Of a stretch of 64,000 nucleotides of DNA, positions 28,094-37,375 are shown in pieces. Made by a program: the position numbers and the translations under genes. This DNA comes from Ktedonobacteria bacterium (GTDB lineage Bacteria; Chloroflexota; Ktedonobacteria; Ktedonobacterales; JACDGC01), in NCBI GenBank assembly GCA_027459785.1, contig DAIDGU010000053.1:1-64000 (forward strand), in the 5' to 3' direction. Position 1 is the stretch's first letter; each line of letters begins with the position of its first letter. A model generated the notes under the pieces. That model was given only the letters and a program-made list of their open reading frames with translations, searched no databases and was not told the origin of the DNA.

Positions 28094-29875
28094 ATGTCAC
28101 AAGCAAAAGGTGGCTCTTCGCGCAAAGTGAAAGGGCAGGATCAACACTTGGTGAGTACGCCGACGTTGTGGGATGTACTGGATCCTTCACAGATGGATCG
28201 CCAGCCTGATGAGAAAACTGAGTCATCTGTAGCGGGACTTGCGAGTCCCATCATCGGTGCTGTATCAGACATCAGCAGCCTCGTCGGCTTTTACGATGGG
28301 ACGTTACCGCGTTTACAGGCTCCTTCGCTCGAAGATGAGGTGGCGTTTCGACGACGGATCATTGCTGAGGCGCATGATGGCCAAATTGCCCTTGATGGCC
28401 TCTATTTGCGCGTTGGCTCGCAAGCCCATGTCGGGCGCGTACCGGAAGGCGAGATCATCGATGGCTCGCGCTGGATAGCGCGCCACAATGATTTGACCTG
28501 GGAAATACCGCTCGATGCACTACCAGTGCGTGAGCAACTCGAACGTGAAGCTGAAAAACAACAGATACCAGTTGAACAGGTATCCGACCAGCTTTTACAG
28601 ACGACGGTCATTGACGTGGCCGAACGGCTGGTGGGTGCCTATGCTGCGCGTGTCATGCACGGCTTATATCAAGCGGCAAATGATTGCTGGCGCATGCCTA
28701 TTTTTCGGCTGGATCTCAACTCTTTTTTGACCTTACTGGGATTAACCCCCGATAAGTATGGCCATCACCGGGGCGAGGCGCGTGCTGAGCTGCGCGATAC
28801 CTTGCAGGCGCTACAATCAGTTAATCTCATCTGGGAAGGTGGGATTTACGAAAATGGCGAGCGTATCTTCCGCCAGATCCAGCGCCCGCTAATCAGCATC
28901 CTCGCCACCGACTATCGGGAGCGGGAAAATCCGGGAAAAGAACGCCGGCGGCCCTCGCACGTGATCGTTGCTCTTGGTTGGTATCAGGGTGTGCGCCGGC
29001 CCGATGGGCGACCAGGCACCGATTACATACGTATTCAGCGGTTGCGCCCTGGGCTGGGCAATGCGTCGCATCATCGCACCGATGACGCCCTTGGTAGGCG
29101 CTTGCTCATGATCGCGCGCTATCGCCTGAACGAATTGGAGCGGCGCAAAGTTCAACTCGAACCGACGGATACGGTTTCGGTAACGCTCACCCGGCGCGTT
29201 GCGCTGGAACGTGCCGGCATCACCACCACGAATGTGACCTGGCAGCGCAAGACGTTAGAAAAAGCCCTCAACAAGCTCATCGCCGCCGGGATCGTGGTCT
29301 CCTTCGAGCAGATTCCCGCCAAGCCGGAGCAGAGCTTTGCGATTCATGTTGCGGTGGCTCCTTTAGTGGCGATTGCCCTGTCGAAGAGCGAAGAGGAAGA
29401 CTTGCACGCTGAAGAGCAGGCTGCGATACCAGCAGATCTGGATACGCTGGATGAGACGGAGATCGTGGCAACCGAGGAAACCTTACCGGAGTTTACTATG
29501 CCAGCGATACCCAATTGGCCCCCCTCGGATACACAATCCCCCCCCTCAGCGGCGGATAGCATCTATACGCAGCAGTCGTATTTAGGGCTGGCCCAGAGTG
29601 TTCTCGCGCTCTTGAAAGAGGGCAGCCGTGGTGTGCCGGCTATGTATCACTATCTGTCAGGCATGCAAGCCTGCTGGATCATCAAAGCGCCAGCAAACGA
29701 GGCGAAAATCGAGCAAATGGCTCCCGAAGTCTTTGTGTTACTCACGAAAAGCGCGACAGTTGCCCGCCACGTGCGCAAATATGTTTCGAGCGACCTCGAA
29801 CCATACGCCCGGCAGATGTATAAAGCCTTTCCGCGCATCGACGTTGTCTTATTGCCGAAAGATCTGCCAGCCTGA
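28094..29875 (+). CDS. Candidate plasmid replication initiator protein (593 aa)
   Basis: Position just downstream of the iteron array; C-terminal half looks winged-helix-like (SVTLTRRVALERAGITTTNVTWQRKTLEKALNKLIAAGIVVSFEQ). Assignment rests mainly on context. Confidence 0.65.
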   Translation: MSQAKGGSSRKVKGQDQHLVSTPTLWDVLDPSQMDRQPDEKTESSVAGLASPIIGAVSDISSLVGFYDGTLPRLQAPSLEDEVAFRRRIIAEAHDGQIALDGLYLRVGSQAHVGRVPEGEIIDGSRWIARHNDLTWEIPLDALPVREQLEREAEKQQIPVEQVSDQLLQTTVIDVAERLVGAYAARVMHGLYQAANDCWRMPIFRLDLNSFLTLLGLTPDKYGHHRGEARAELRDTLQALQSVNLIWEGGIYENGERIFRQIQRPLISILATDYRERENPGKERRRPSHVIVALGWYQGVRRPDGRPGTDYIRIQRLRPGLGNASHHRTDDALGRRLLMIARYRLNELERRKVQLEPTDTVSVTLTRRVALERAGITTTNVTWQRKTLEKALNKLIAAGIVVSFEQIPAKPEQSFAIHVAVAPLVAIALSKSEEEDLHAEEQAAIPADLDTLDETEIVATEETLPEFTMPAIPNWPPSDTQSPPSAADSIYTQQSYLGLAQSVLALLKEGSRGVPAMYHYLSGMQACWIIKAPANEAKIEQMAPEVFVLLTKSATVARHVRKYVSSDLEPYARQMYKAFPRIDVVLLPKDLPA

Positions 29876-29894
29876 CGAGGGAGGTATGTGGATT

Positions 29895-29935
29895 GCTCGT
29901 AGCGGTTTTAGTAAACACATAAAACCGCTACGAGC
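29895..29935. terminator. Perfect 16-bp-stem hairpin between the rep candidate and drmB
   Basis: GCTCGTAGCGGTTTTA-gtaaacaca-TAAAACCGCTACGAGC. Confidence 0.7.
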
Positions 29936-30023
29936 CTTGGTAAACTGGTATTTATCTATGATTTATTTTTCGGGAATATGATAGTGGTTTTACTCCTGGT
30001 CTATCAGGAGGGACAAGCCCTCC

Positions 30024-31883
30024 TCATCTAAAAAATGCCGTAAATTCTTGGTCCACCGTCCGCACCAGCACCGAGCGATCAAGATACTTGTTGCCGCGTT
30101 CACATGACGTTTCAGGTGCGAAGAGGCAGGCATGGCAGGCGGCGGCATGCAGGGCCAGCGCGTCACCTTGGGGATGATGTTCGGCACAGAGCGGATCAGA
30201 GGCGCACCATTGTATCTGTTCAAGTGCGCCGGCGAGATGCCGCTGTAATTCCGCCGCCTGGCCCAGATGTACCAGGCCACCCAAGGTGCCTTCGCTATCA
30301 GGTGCGGCGGTGTACATCAGGATGCCCGCCATTGGCCCGTCGTCGGCTTCGGGGTCCAGCGCATAAATGCGCTCGCTCAGGCTCGCGGCAGCGTAGCCGC
30401 AAGTCAGGATGACCTGGCGCATCAGGGCATGCGCGAAGGAATGCAGCAGTACATAGCGCAGGCCGGGGTAGGGCATATGCGTGGGATTGATCTGGCGCTG
30501 GCGGCACCAGGCCAATTGTGCCTCACGGAATTGCTGGCTCAGTTCATGGGCCGCCTGGTTCTCGATCAGCCAGCTTTGGACCGCCGACTCGTGGAATTGT
30601 AGGAAAATACCCTCGCCGCGCACTTCGTTGGCCGGCACCCAGGTTGTTTGCGTATGCGCCAAAGGTGCCCATTGCACCATCGTATCCTCAGATACCTCGG
30701 TCAGGTCGTCGGGGGCGATGATGCGCGTGAAGCCGGCCAGCGCGCTCACCTGGCGCAGCCGCTCGGCCACCACCACCCGCTCGATGGTGCCGGCGAATGC
30801 CCTTGGCACTTCCACGGCGCGAATGCGAAAATCACGATCTTCAGGGGCGTGGTCGGGATCAATGAAGAGTCGCCATTCTGGTGTTTTGAGGTTGCCGCCT
30901 TGTTCGTCCACCGGAGCAAAAACAAGTTGGCTGCGGGTGAGCGCATTCCAGATATCCGCATCGCTATACTCGGTGAAAGCAGATAAGCCGCCACCTTTGC
31001 GCATCATATACAAGTCGCGTTCGCTGTTCACTTCGTCCATTATGTCGGCATGCTGTTTGATGAGCTGTTCGAGATGATCCTCGGCCTTGGGCAGCGACAG
31101 AACGGTAAATCGGGTAGAGAACCAGCTATTCGACGCGCCGGAGGCGATCGTTTTCAAGGGTTGAAAACATGGCTTATCAGCAAAGCTCCGCAGGTGCGGC
31201 CAGCGCCCGCGACATTGGGGTAAGCTTGCTTGCGCAGCATCGCCAAAGGCATCGACAAGAAAACGCCCTGCCTCACAGGTTGCGCAGTAAATGAAAATAT
31301 CAGCGGCTTCACCGGAGGCTCCAGCTTCACGGAACGTAAGTTTGGCTTTGCAGGTGGTGGGGCCACGATGCACAAAGAAATCCCATGGAAAATCATCGAG
31401 GTGGCCGTGTTCACACGCCACCAAAAAGCGTGCAGGCAACACGTTGGGTGGCGCGGTGGCCTTGGAACAATTGGTATGTACATAGCGCGTCTTTTCGATG
31501 CGCACGGGGTCGTGTTTGAGCTGGAACAATTCCGATTCGAGCGGTGCGAGCAACTGACACTTTGGACACACCATCCAGCGGGGAAAGGTGGCCACAGGTA
31601 CGCCTGTGATGGCGTCACTGCCAAAGGCATCGTCGCTGGTGCCGGTTCGCTCCGGTTGGGCGGGTGGCTTATAAAGCGTCTGGACCTGCTCGCCCAGCGC
31701 CGTGCGCACAGCATGGAGCAGGCGTGGTTCCGTGATCATTTCCATGCGCTCGGTCTGCCAGTGATCCAGGCCCATCACCATCACGGAAATATTGGGCAGA
31801 TCGACGACCGCGCCCACGCCGAAGGTCGTCAGCAATTGACTGGGGCGCAACGCGCCCACCCGTCGTTTTTCCTTGCCATTCAT
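30024..31883 (-). CDS. drmB: DISARM-type DrmB (DUF1998-containing) protein
   Basis: MNGKEKRRVGALRPSQLLTTFGVGAVVDLPNISVMVMGLDHW...; C-terminal LRYVLLHSFAHALMRQVILTCGYAAASLSERIYA...GGLVHLG...C..H...CHACLFAPETSCERGNKYLDR; 4-bp overlap with drmA. Confidence 0.85.
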   Translation of the reverse strand: MNGKEKRRVGALRPSQLLTTFGVGAVVDLPNISVMVMGLDHWQTERMEMITEPRLLHAVRTALGEQVQTLYKPPAQPERTGTSDDAFGSDAITGVPVATFPRWMVCPKCQLLAPLESELFQLKHDPVRIEKTRYVHTNCSKATAPPNVLPARFLVACEHGHLDDFPWDFFVHRGPTTCKAKLTFREAGASGEAADIFIYCATCEAGRFLVDAFGDAAQASLPQCRGRWPHLRSFADKPCFQPLKTIASGASNSWFSTRFTVLSLPKAEDHLEQLIKQHADIMDEVNSERDLYMMRKGGGLSAFTEYSDADIWNALTRSQLVFAPVDEQGGNLKTPEWRLFIDPDHAPEDRDFRIRAVEVPRAFAGTIERVVVAERLRQVSALAGFTRIIAPDDLTEVSEDTMVQWAPLAHTQTTWVPANEVRGEGIFLQFHESAVQSWLIENQAAHELSQQFREAQLAWCRQRQINPTHMPYPGLRYVLLHSFAHALMRQVILTCGYAAASLSERIYALDPEADDGPMAGILMYTAAPDSEGTLGGLVHLGQAAELQRHLAGALEQIQWCASDPLCAEHHPQGDALALHAAACHACLFAPETSCERGNKYLDRSVLVRTVDQEFTAFFR

Positions 31884-34800
31884 GCCTGTGCCTCCGTCGG
31901 GGGAAGGGGTGCGACAAACCAGGGTCGCTCCGCATCGCGGGCCATATTCAGGTGGTCTTCCAAAATCAAACTGACCTCCGCTTCGACATCGCGGAGGGAA
32001 TCCAGGCAGGTAAACTGGTGCCAGCCCCGTTCCTGGGGATGATGAAGCAGAGCGCGCGTTACGCCGTCTTTGACGGCGGCATAGCCAAGTTGCGCGCCCC
32101 CCGCCAGCCCATCCACCAGATTTTGCCAAGCGCCCGTGCGTTTATCTAACTCGCTGCGCACCAGTTCAGCCATGTCACTATTCTCGGTGACGATGCGTGC
32201 GCGGGCTATGATCGCCGCGCAGTGTTCCACCAACTCCAGCGGATGTGCCGGCGCGTGTTCGGCTCCTGTGTTCGCCATCAAGCGATCATCCAGCAGGCGC
32301 GTGAGCGTCACCAGCAGGGCTGAGAGGCCGCGATCCAGGGCGCGCGGGGCAAAGGGGGTGACAGAAAGCGCTTCCACATGCGCATCGAAGGTGGCGTGAA
32401 AATGCTCGAAATGCTCGTAGTGCGACAGATCGCGCGGGCGGTTCCAGTTGAGAACGGTGCAGACCAGACTGGGGAGCGCACGCCCGACGCGCCCTGTCGC
32501 CTGGATGTATTCGGCGGTGGCTTTGGGTTGTCCTGCTACCACCATCAACCCCAGCCGCTGCACGTCCACGCCGACGGAGAGCATGTTGGTCGCCAGCAAC
32601 ACATCCACAGGCCGCGCGGCATACACGGTAGTGGGTTTGGCTGTGTGTAGCGCACCATCAAATGGTTTTTCTAATTGATCCAACACCTGGGGAATCTCAG
32701 TGGCAGAACGGCGCGAGGTCAATTCCTCGACTTTCAGCGTGGCACGGCGGGCCAAGCCACGGTCAGCCATGCGCTTCAAGCGGGTGTTTACGTCGTCATC
32801 CACCAGGCGCTTCATGCCGGCTAATTCGCGGACGGAATTGAAATAGCCGACGAGCGTCATCCAGGGATCGACCGCCTTGCCGTATTTCTCATACAGGCGT
32901 TGCGCGGCGGCCAGATAGGCGACATAGACGCGGATGAGCGTGCGCTTCAGTGTGTGGCCGGGCGCACAAATGCCCACGTAGCGCCGGCCTGGTAGTTCAT
33001 CTGACGGTGCTTGCTGGTGTGCGAAGAAATTATCGGCGGCATCCACGCCCTGCGGCGGAAAGATGTGTACCTGGCGCGCGAAGATCGCGTGGATCTGTTC
33101 TGGCGCGTGGCGCACGGTGGCGGTGGAAGCGACGACCTTGGGCCGCACCGGCTGCCCCTGGTGGTCCCACGTCGCCAGGCGATCCACTGCCGTTTCATAG
33201 AGGCCGACGAGCGTACCCAGCGGCCCGCTGATGAGGTGCAATTCATCCTGGATGATGAGATCTGGTGGACGCAAGGGAGCGCGCGGTTCCGTCCGGACGC
33301 CGGGCAGGTCGCCCAAACGGGGATGCGCCGTGCAACACAGATCGGGTGGCAGACCGGCGGCCACATAGCCATGCCGCGCGCACCAGCCACTCACGCGGCC
33401 AAAGAGCATCCCCGTCGCGCCGTTCCAGGGCATCTGAGCGAATTTATCGACGGTGGCGATGAGCAGCGCGGGCAACAGGCGGTAAATATCTTCGTCCACC
33501 ACCAGCGCGGGCAACCCGTCTTCCGGTGCCAGGCGCTGGCTGAACGGGCAGTCGCCGGTGGCATCGCCACAATAGATGATCGTGCGTCGCCGCCCGCTTT
33601 TGTGGGTATAGGCTTTGATGTCGCGGCTGGGGTCAATGGCGGTGCCGCACCAGGGGCAATTCGGCAATTGCGCGGGCGTTCCCAGCCCGCCGATGGTGCT
33701 GCCGCGCTGCCAGGTGCCGTGTTCGCGGTTTTTGAGAGCAGTATCGCTCTGGTCGTTGGTGTTGGGCGTGGTGCGGCTGCCCACCCACAGCCCCAGGCGA
33801 AAGGGCGTCGTCCCCCAGCGTGCAGGATCGTCGCGCCGCAGCATTTCGCAGGCGCAGATCAGCGCCGTCGCGCGCTGGAATTGTTGCAGTGTCAGCAGGC
33901 GCAGGGTATAGCGCATCAGCACGGCCACGCCATCGCCGCCACTGGGCGCGCCTTGCCGCCGGCGCAACGCCAGCGTATAGGCCGTCAGGCCCAGGTACGC
34001 CTCAGTTTTGCCGCCGCCGGTGGGGAACCAGAGCAGATCCGCGATGGCATCCGGCGAGGCGCTGCGGTCGGGGTGGAGCGGATCGGTCAGGCCGGGCAGA
34101 TTGAGCAGGATGAAGGCGAGCTGGAAGGGGCGCCATGACCGACTCAGTGGCACGTCGGCATCTGGTGGCGCTGGCTTGCCCTGGCGCACGGCTTCGGCCT
34201 GGATGGTGTGGATGCGTTGTTGCCACATGGCGGCGTTCATGAAGCGAAACGCTTCCGCCGCCAGTGCATCGCGCCCCAGCAGATCAATGCCGGCCTGGAT
34301 GCGCGCGAGGGCGGTGCGGCAATTGGCGAGGGTGGCCTGGGCGGTCACGGCGAATTCGGCCAGCCCGTCTGTGCCAGCGGCGACGCGGGTGGCCTGGTGG
34401 GCGATCCAGGCGGCATAGGCGCTGGTGAGCGGCGCGAGCAACGCCGACAAGGCGGCGAGATCGCATTCGGCCAGCGCGCGCATATCCATTTCCAGCCCGG
34501 CGAGATCGGCCACATCCGGCAGGGTGCGGCCCACGTCATATTCCGGCACCACGCGCGTGCCGACGGTCAGGGCGCGCGTGGGATCAGCGCCGGCGCGGGT
34601 GACATGCACGCCCACGCCATGCCCCACGGCGAATTCCACCTGCCGGCGGAAGCGCAGCTTCAGCGCAGCCTCTTCGCTGAGCGGATCATCTGGCGGCGGG
34701 GCGAAGGATTGCGGCACGTGGCGGCTGAAGATAGCCGCACCATCCGGCGACCGTGCGCTCAATTCTGGCTGAAAAAGCCAGGCCGTATCTTTATCGATCC

Positions 34801-35458
34801 GGCGCGGCAGTTGTTCATTGACAAGATGCAGGGTGATGATCCAGGTGCCATCCAGGCGGCGCACCAGACCGCGCACCTTCACATCCGGTGCGGCGGGGTC
34901 GGGGGCGAAAGGTGTGATGGGACCGCGCTTGATGGGGATGATCTGCGCGCCGCCCATCGGCTGGCGGTGCCAGGGCGGGCGCTGCTTTTCCCCAAGGGGC
35001 ATGTCGCGGGCGCGGTCATAGCGCCCCCAGGCGGCGCGCACTTCCAGTGCCGTTGCCTCACCTGCGACGCAACACGAAAAGCCGAACGATGACGGCAAAA
35101 AGCCCTGGCTGGCGGGGAGTTTCACGTCAACTTCGTCGTCATCGTCATCCGCCCCGTCTGGCCCGGCCACGGCCAGCGCATCATCCGCCAGTTCCAGCGC
35201 CAGCCCGTCGGGCGGCTCCGGTGGCGCAGCGGGGGCTGGTGTATCCGCCTCCTCTGCGGCATCGCGGCGGGGCGGGGCCAACATCCCGACGAGATAGCGT
35301 TCATAGACGTGGCGCTCCGTGACGATTTCTTCCGCGCCCCCGGCTGGCCCCAGCAATTCCTGCACCACCAGCCGGTGCAATTCGTCGCGTAGCGCGCCCG
35401 CGCCGGGGATCGCTTCCTGCAAGGCCGTGTTGGTGGGTGGGGTCTGGGGATCGTCCAT
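31880..35458 (-). CDS. drmA: DISARM-type DrmA helicase
   Basis: LLWFPTGGGKTEAYLGLTAYTLALRR, IIQDELHLISGPLGT, VVASTATV, VDVLLATNMLSVGVDVQRLGLMVVAGQPKATAEYIQATGRVGR; pairing with drmB. Confidence 0.85.
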   Translation of the reverse strand: MDDPQTPPTNTALQEAIPGAGALRDELHRLVVQELLGPAGGAEEIVTERHVYERYLVGMLAPPRRDAAEEADTPAPAAPPEPPDGLALELADDALAVAGPDGADDDDDEVDVKLPASQGFLPSSFGFSCCVAGEATALEVRAAWGRYDRARDMPLGEKQRPPWHRQPMGGAQIIPIKRGPITPFAPDPAAPDVKVRGLVRRLDGTWIITLHLVNEQLPRRIDKDTAWLFQPELSARSPDGAAIFSRHVPQSFAPPPDDPLSEEAALKLRFRRQVEFAVGHGVGVHVTRAGADPTRALTVGTRVVPEYDVGRTLPDVADLAGLEMDMRALAECDLAALSALLAPLTSAYAAWIAHQATRVAAGTDGLAEFAVTAQATLANCRTALARIQAGIDLLGRDALAAEAFRFMNAAMWQQRIHTIQAEAVRQGKPAPPDADVPLSRSWRPFQLAFILLNLPGLTDPLHPDRSASPDAIADLLWFPTGGGKTEAYLGLTAYTLALRRRQGAPSGGDGVAVLMRYTLRLLTLQQFQRATALICACEMLRRDDPARWGTTPFRLGLWVGSRTTPNTNDQSDTALKNREHGTWQRGSTIGGLGTPAQLPNCPWCGTAIDPSRDIKAYTHKSGRRRTIIYCGDATGDCPFSQRLAPEDGLPALVVDEDIYRLLPALLIATVDKFAQMPWNGATGMLFGRVSGWCARHGYVAAGLPPDLCCTAHPRLGDLPGVRTEPRAPLRPPDLIIQDELHLISGPLGTLVGLYETAVDRLATWDHQGQPVRPKVVASTATVRHAPEQIHAIFARQVHIFPPQGVDAADNFFAHQQAPSDELPGRRYVGICAPGHTLKRTLIRVYVAYLAAAQRLYEKYGKAVDPWMTLVGYFNSVRELAGMKRLVDDDVNTRLKRMADRGLARRATLKVEELTSRRSATEIPQVLDQLEKPFDGALHTAKPTTVYAARPVDVLLATNMLSVGVDVQRLGLMVVAGQPKATAEYIQATGRVGRALPSLVCTVLNWNRPRDLSHYEHFEHFHATFDAHVEALSVTPFAPRALDRGLSALLVTLTRLLDDRLMANTGAEHAPAHPLELVEHCAAIIARARIVTENSDMAELVRSELDKRTGAWQNLVDGLAGGAQLGYAAVKDGVTRALLHHPQERGWHQFTCLDSLRDVEAEVSLILEDHLNMARDAERPWFVAPLPPTEAQA

Positions 35459-35654
35459 CGAATGCACGCCTCCTGTGCGATGTCAGCTTGTGTTGCTTAT
35501 TGTATAGCACGCGGCTTTCTGGCGCTATAGCCCGTTTGGGGTAACGTGCAAAACATGAGTTCGTTCTTCATCAGGATGACAGGGACTTCTTGGCCCTGCA
35601 CGGCGAGCATTTTCTGCGCTATAATGAACACACATAGAGGAAAGGGGCGGTGGT

Positions 35655-35737
35655 ATGCAACGTCACTACAAAGCAGCCCCGATCGTCGAGGCGCTCTGCG
35701 ATTTTCGGTTCGATGAGCGCGGCCCATGGGATCAAAC
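35655..35737 (+). pseudogene. Truncated TIGR04255-like gene (N-terminus only)
   Basis: Hand translation MQRHYKAAPIVEALCDFRFDERGPWDQTV resembles the N-terminus of TIGR04255 proteins (K.PPIVEA..E.RF); homology stops where AT-rich sequence begins. Confidence 0.45.
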
Positions 35738-35784
35738 AGTACGCAGCTGTAGTTTTACAAATGTTTACTTTGATAAAAAAAACC

Positions 35785-35813
35785 TTGTGCAAGTAGGTTC
35801 AAATTGGTAGAAT
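35785..35813 (+). promoter_or_regulatory. Putative sigma70-type promoter for the XRE-ImmA-UBL island
   Basis: TTGTGC - 17 nt - TAGAAT, about 80 nt upstream of ATG 35893/35881. Confidence 0.4.
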
Positions 35814-35880
35814 TGAATCACCGTTGTGCCTGATTTCATGTTAAACATGCAACTGCAAAAAAGTCATTAAAAGTAAAAAG

Positions 35881-36246
35881 GTGGGTCAATACATGGAAAA
35901 GGTGTATTTTGATGTAGCAGCGTTCTACGCTGCACTAGATGCACAAAGACGTGTACTTAATATGACTTGGAAGCAAGTTGCCGCTGTTACTGGCGTAAGT
36001 GCCTCTACGCTAACCAGAATGGCGCAGGGTAGGCGACCGGATGTTGATGGCCTTGCCGCTCTATCAAAGTGGGCTGGTCTCGATCCCGCTGCATATACAC
36101 GCGGTGGTAGTGAGCAGCAAGGGCAACCTGAACCTATGGCAATGATCTCCACCTATCTCCGAAGCGATCCTCATTTGACTCAGGAGGACGCACAAGCATT
36201 AGAGGAAATTATTCGTGCTGCTTACCAGCATCTCCGAAAGGATTGA
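35881..36246 (+). CDS. XRE-family transcriptional regulator
   Basis: WKQVAAVTGVSASTLTRMAQGRRPDVDGLAALSKWAGLDPAAYTR. Confidence 0.8.
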   Translation: MGQYMEKVYFDVAAFYAALDAQRRVLNMTWKQVAAVTGVSASTLTRMAQGRRPDVDGLAALSKWAGLDPAAYTRGGSEQQGQPEPMAMISTYLRSDPHLTQEDAQALEEIIRAAYQHLRKD

Positions 36247-36811
36247 GGCGTTGCCATTTAGACGAGGCTTCAAGACGGAAGCAAACGAAATCGCACAAGA
36301 GGTGCGAAGCGAACTTCACCTGAGACCGATTGACCCACTCGACGTTTGGGCATTGGCGCGGCATCTTGAGATCCCCGTTCACCCAATGTCTGTATTACGC
36401 GAAAGGGCAGCTTCGGCCTTTCATCACTTCTCTCATGTCAGTCCGTCTGTTTTTTCAGCTGTCACTGTCTTCGACGGACCAACCAAGAGAGCAATTTACC
36501 ATAATGATATCCATTCACCGGAGCGTCAAGCCAGCAACCTGGCTCATGAACTGGCTCATGGACTACTTCTACATCCGCCAACTCCAGCTATTGATGATCG
36601 GGGTTGTCGCGAGTGGGATCAGACGATCGAAGATGAAGCGAATTGGCTCGGAGGTGTTTTGCTCATTACCGAGCAGGCGGCATTATTGATCGCACGAAAA
36701 GGGCTTTCGCTCAGCAAAGCGGCTGCCATCTACAGGGTAAGTGAACAAATGGTTCGTTTTCGATTGAACGTGACCGCAGCACAGCAACGAGTCAGGATAG
36801 CTCGGCGCTAG
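36215..36811 (+). CDS. ImmA/IrrE-family metallopeptidase
   Basis: ASNLAHELAHGLLLHPP (HExxH) ... IEDEANWLGGVLLI, AAAIYRVSEQMVRFRLNVT; typical partner of XRE regulators. Confidence 0.85.
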   Translation: MLLTSISERIEALPFRRGFKTEANEIAQEVRSELHLRPIDPLDVWALARHLEIPVHPMSVLRERAASAFHHFSHVSPSVFSAVTVFDGPTKRAIYHNDIHSPERQASNLAHELAHGLLLHPPTPAIDDRGCREWDQTIEDEANWLGGVLLITEQAALLIARKGLSLSKAAAIYRVSEQMVRFRLNVTAAQQRVRIARR

Positions 36812-37011
36812 CCCTTCTCAATGTGCATCGTGTCAAGAGAACCACTTTATGTACGCCCTTTCTATCGTGGTGAAGATACTTGGTACTTTATCATAATCCT
36901 CATGAGTGCCTCTTCTGAGTATCTCACGCTTCCGATACCGTACTTCTGTTGGAGAAAAGACTATTACCAGCCTTTTGCTGCCATTGCAAAATCCTACAGT
37001 TGATTGCGAAT

Positions 37012-37040
37012 TTGCAATTGACCATCGAATGTGCAATAAT
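37012..37040 (+). promoter_or_regulatory. Putative promoter upstream of the ubiquitin-like gene
   Basis: TTGCAA - 17 nt - AATAAT. Confidence 0.4.
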
Positions 37041-37096
37041 AAAGCAGAGGCATAGCATAGAACTACAAACCAATAGAAAGGTACCCATTTGCCGGT

Positions 37097-37375
37097 ATGA
37101 CGGACGTTACCACTGTCGCTGAAGAAGCTGACCACCTCAAAGCAATCACCATCATCGTGAACGCTGCACTGAAGACGGTGCCAACACGTGAGGTGTCATA
37201 CGACGAAGTTGTTGCACTTGCTTACCCAACACCCCCATCACCAAACACCATTTTCACGGTTACGTACCGAAAGGCTGCAGGACAGCCTCACGACGGCAGC
37301 CTCGTTGAAGGTCAATCGGTAAAAGTTAGGGAAGAGGGAACCATTTTCAATGTCCGAGCAACTGGTAAATCGTAG
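37097..37375 (+). CDS. Ubiquitin-like protein (multiubiquitin-domain type, single copy)
   Basis: AITIIVNAALKTVPTREVSYDEVVALAYPTPPSPNTIFTVTYRKAAGQPHDGSLVEGQSVKVREEGTIFNVRATGKS; followed by a ThiF gene with overlapping frame. Confidence 0.75.
   Translation: MTDVTTVAEEADHLKAITIIVNAALKTVPTREVSYDEVVALAYPTPPSPNTIFTVTYRKAAGQPHDGSLVEGQSVKVREEGTIFNVRATGKS

Noticed and set aside
33011-34138. 375-aa plus-strand ORF
   Set aside because: Antisense to drmA; typical GC-rich shadow ORF with Arg/Gly/Ala/His-rich composition and no recognisable domain.
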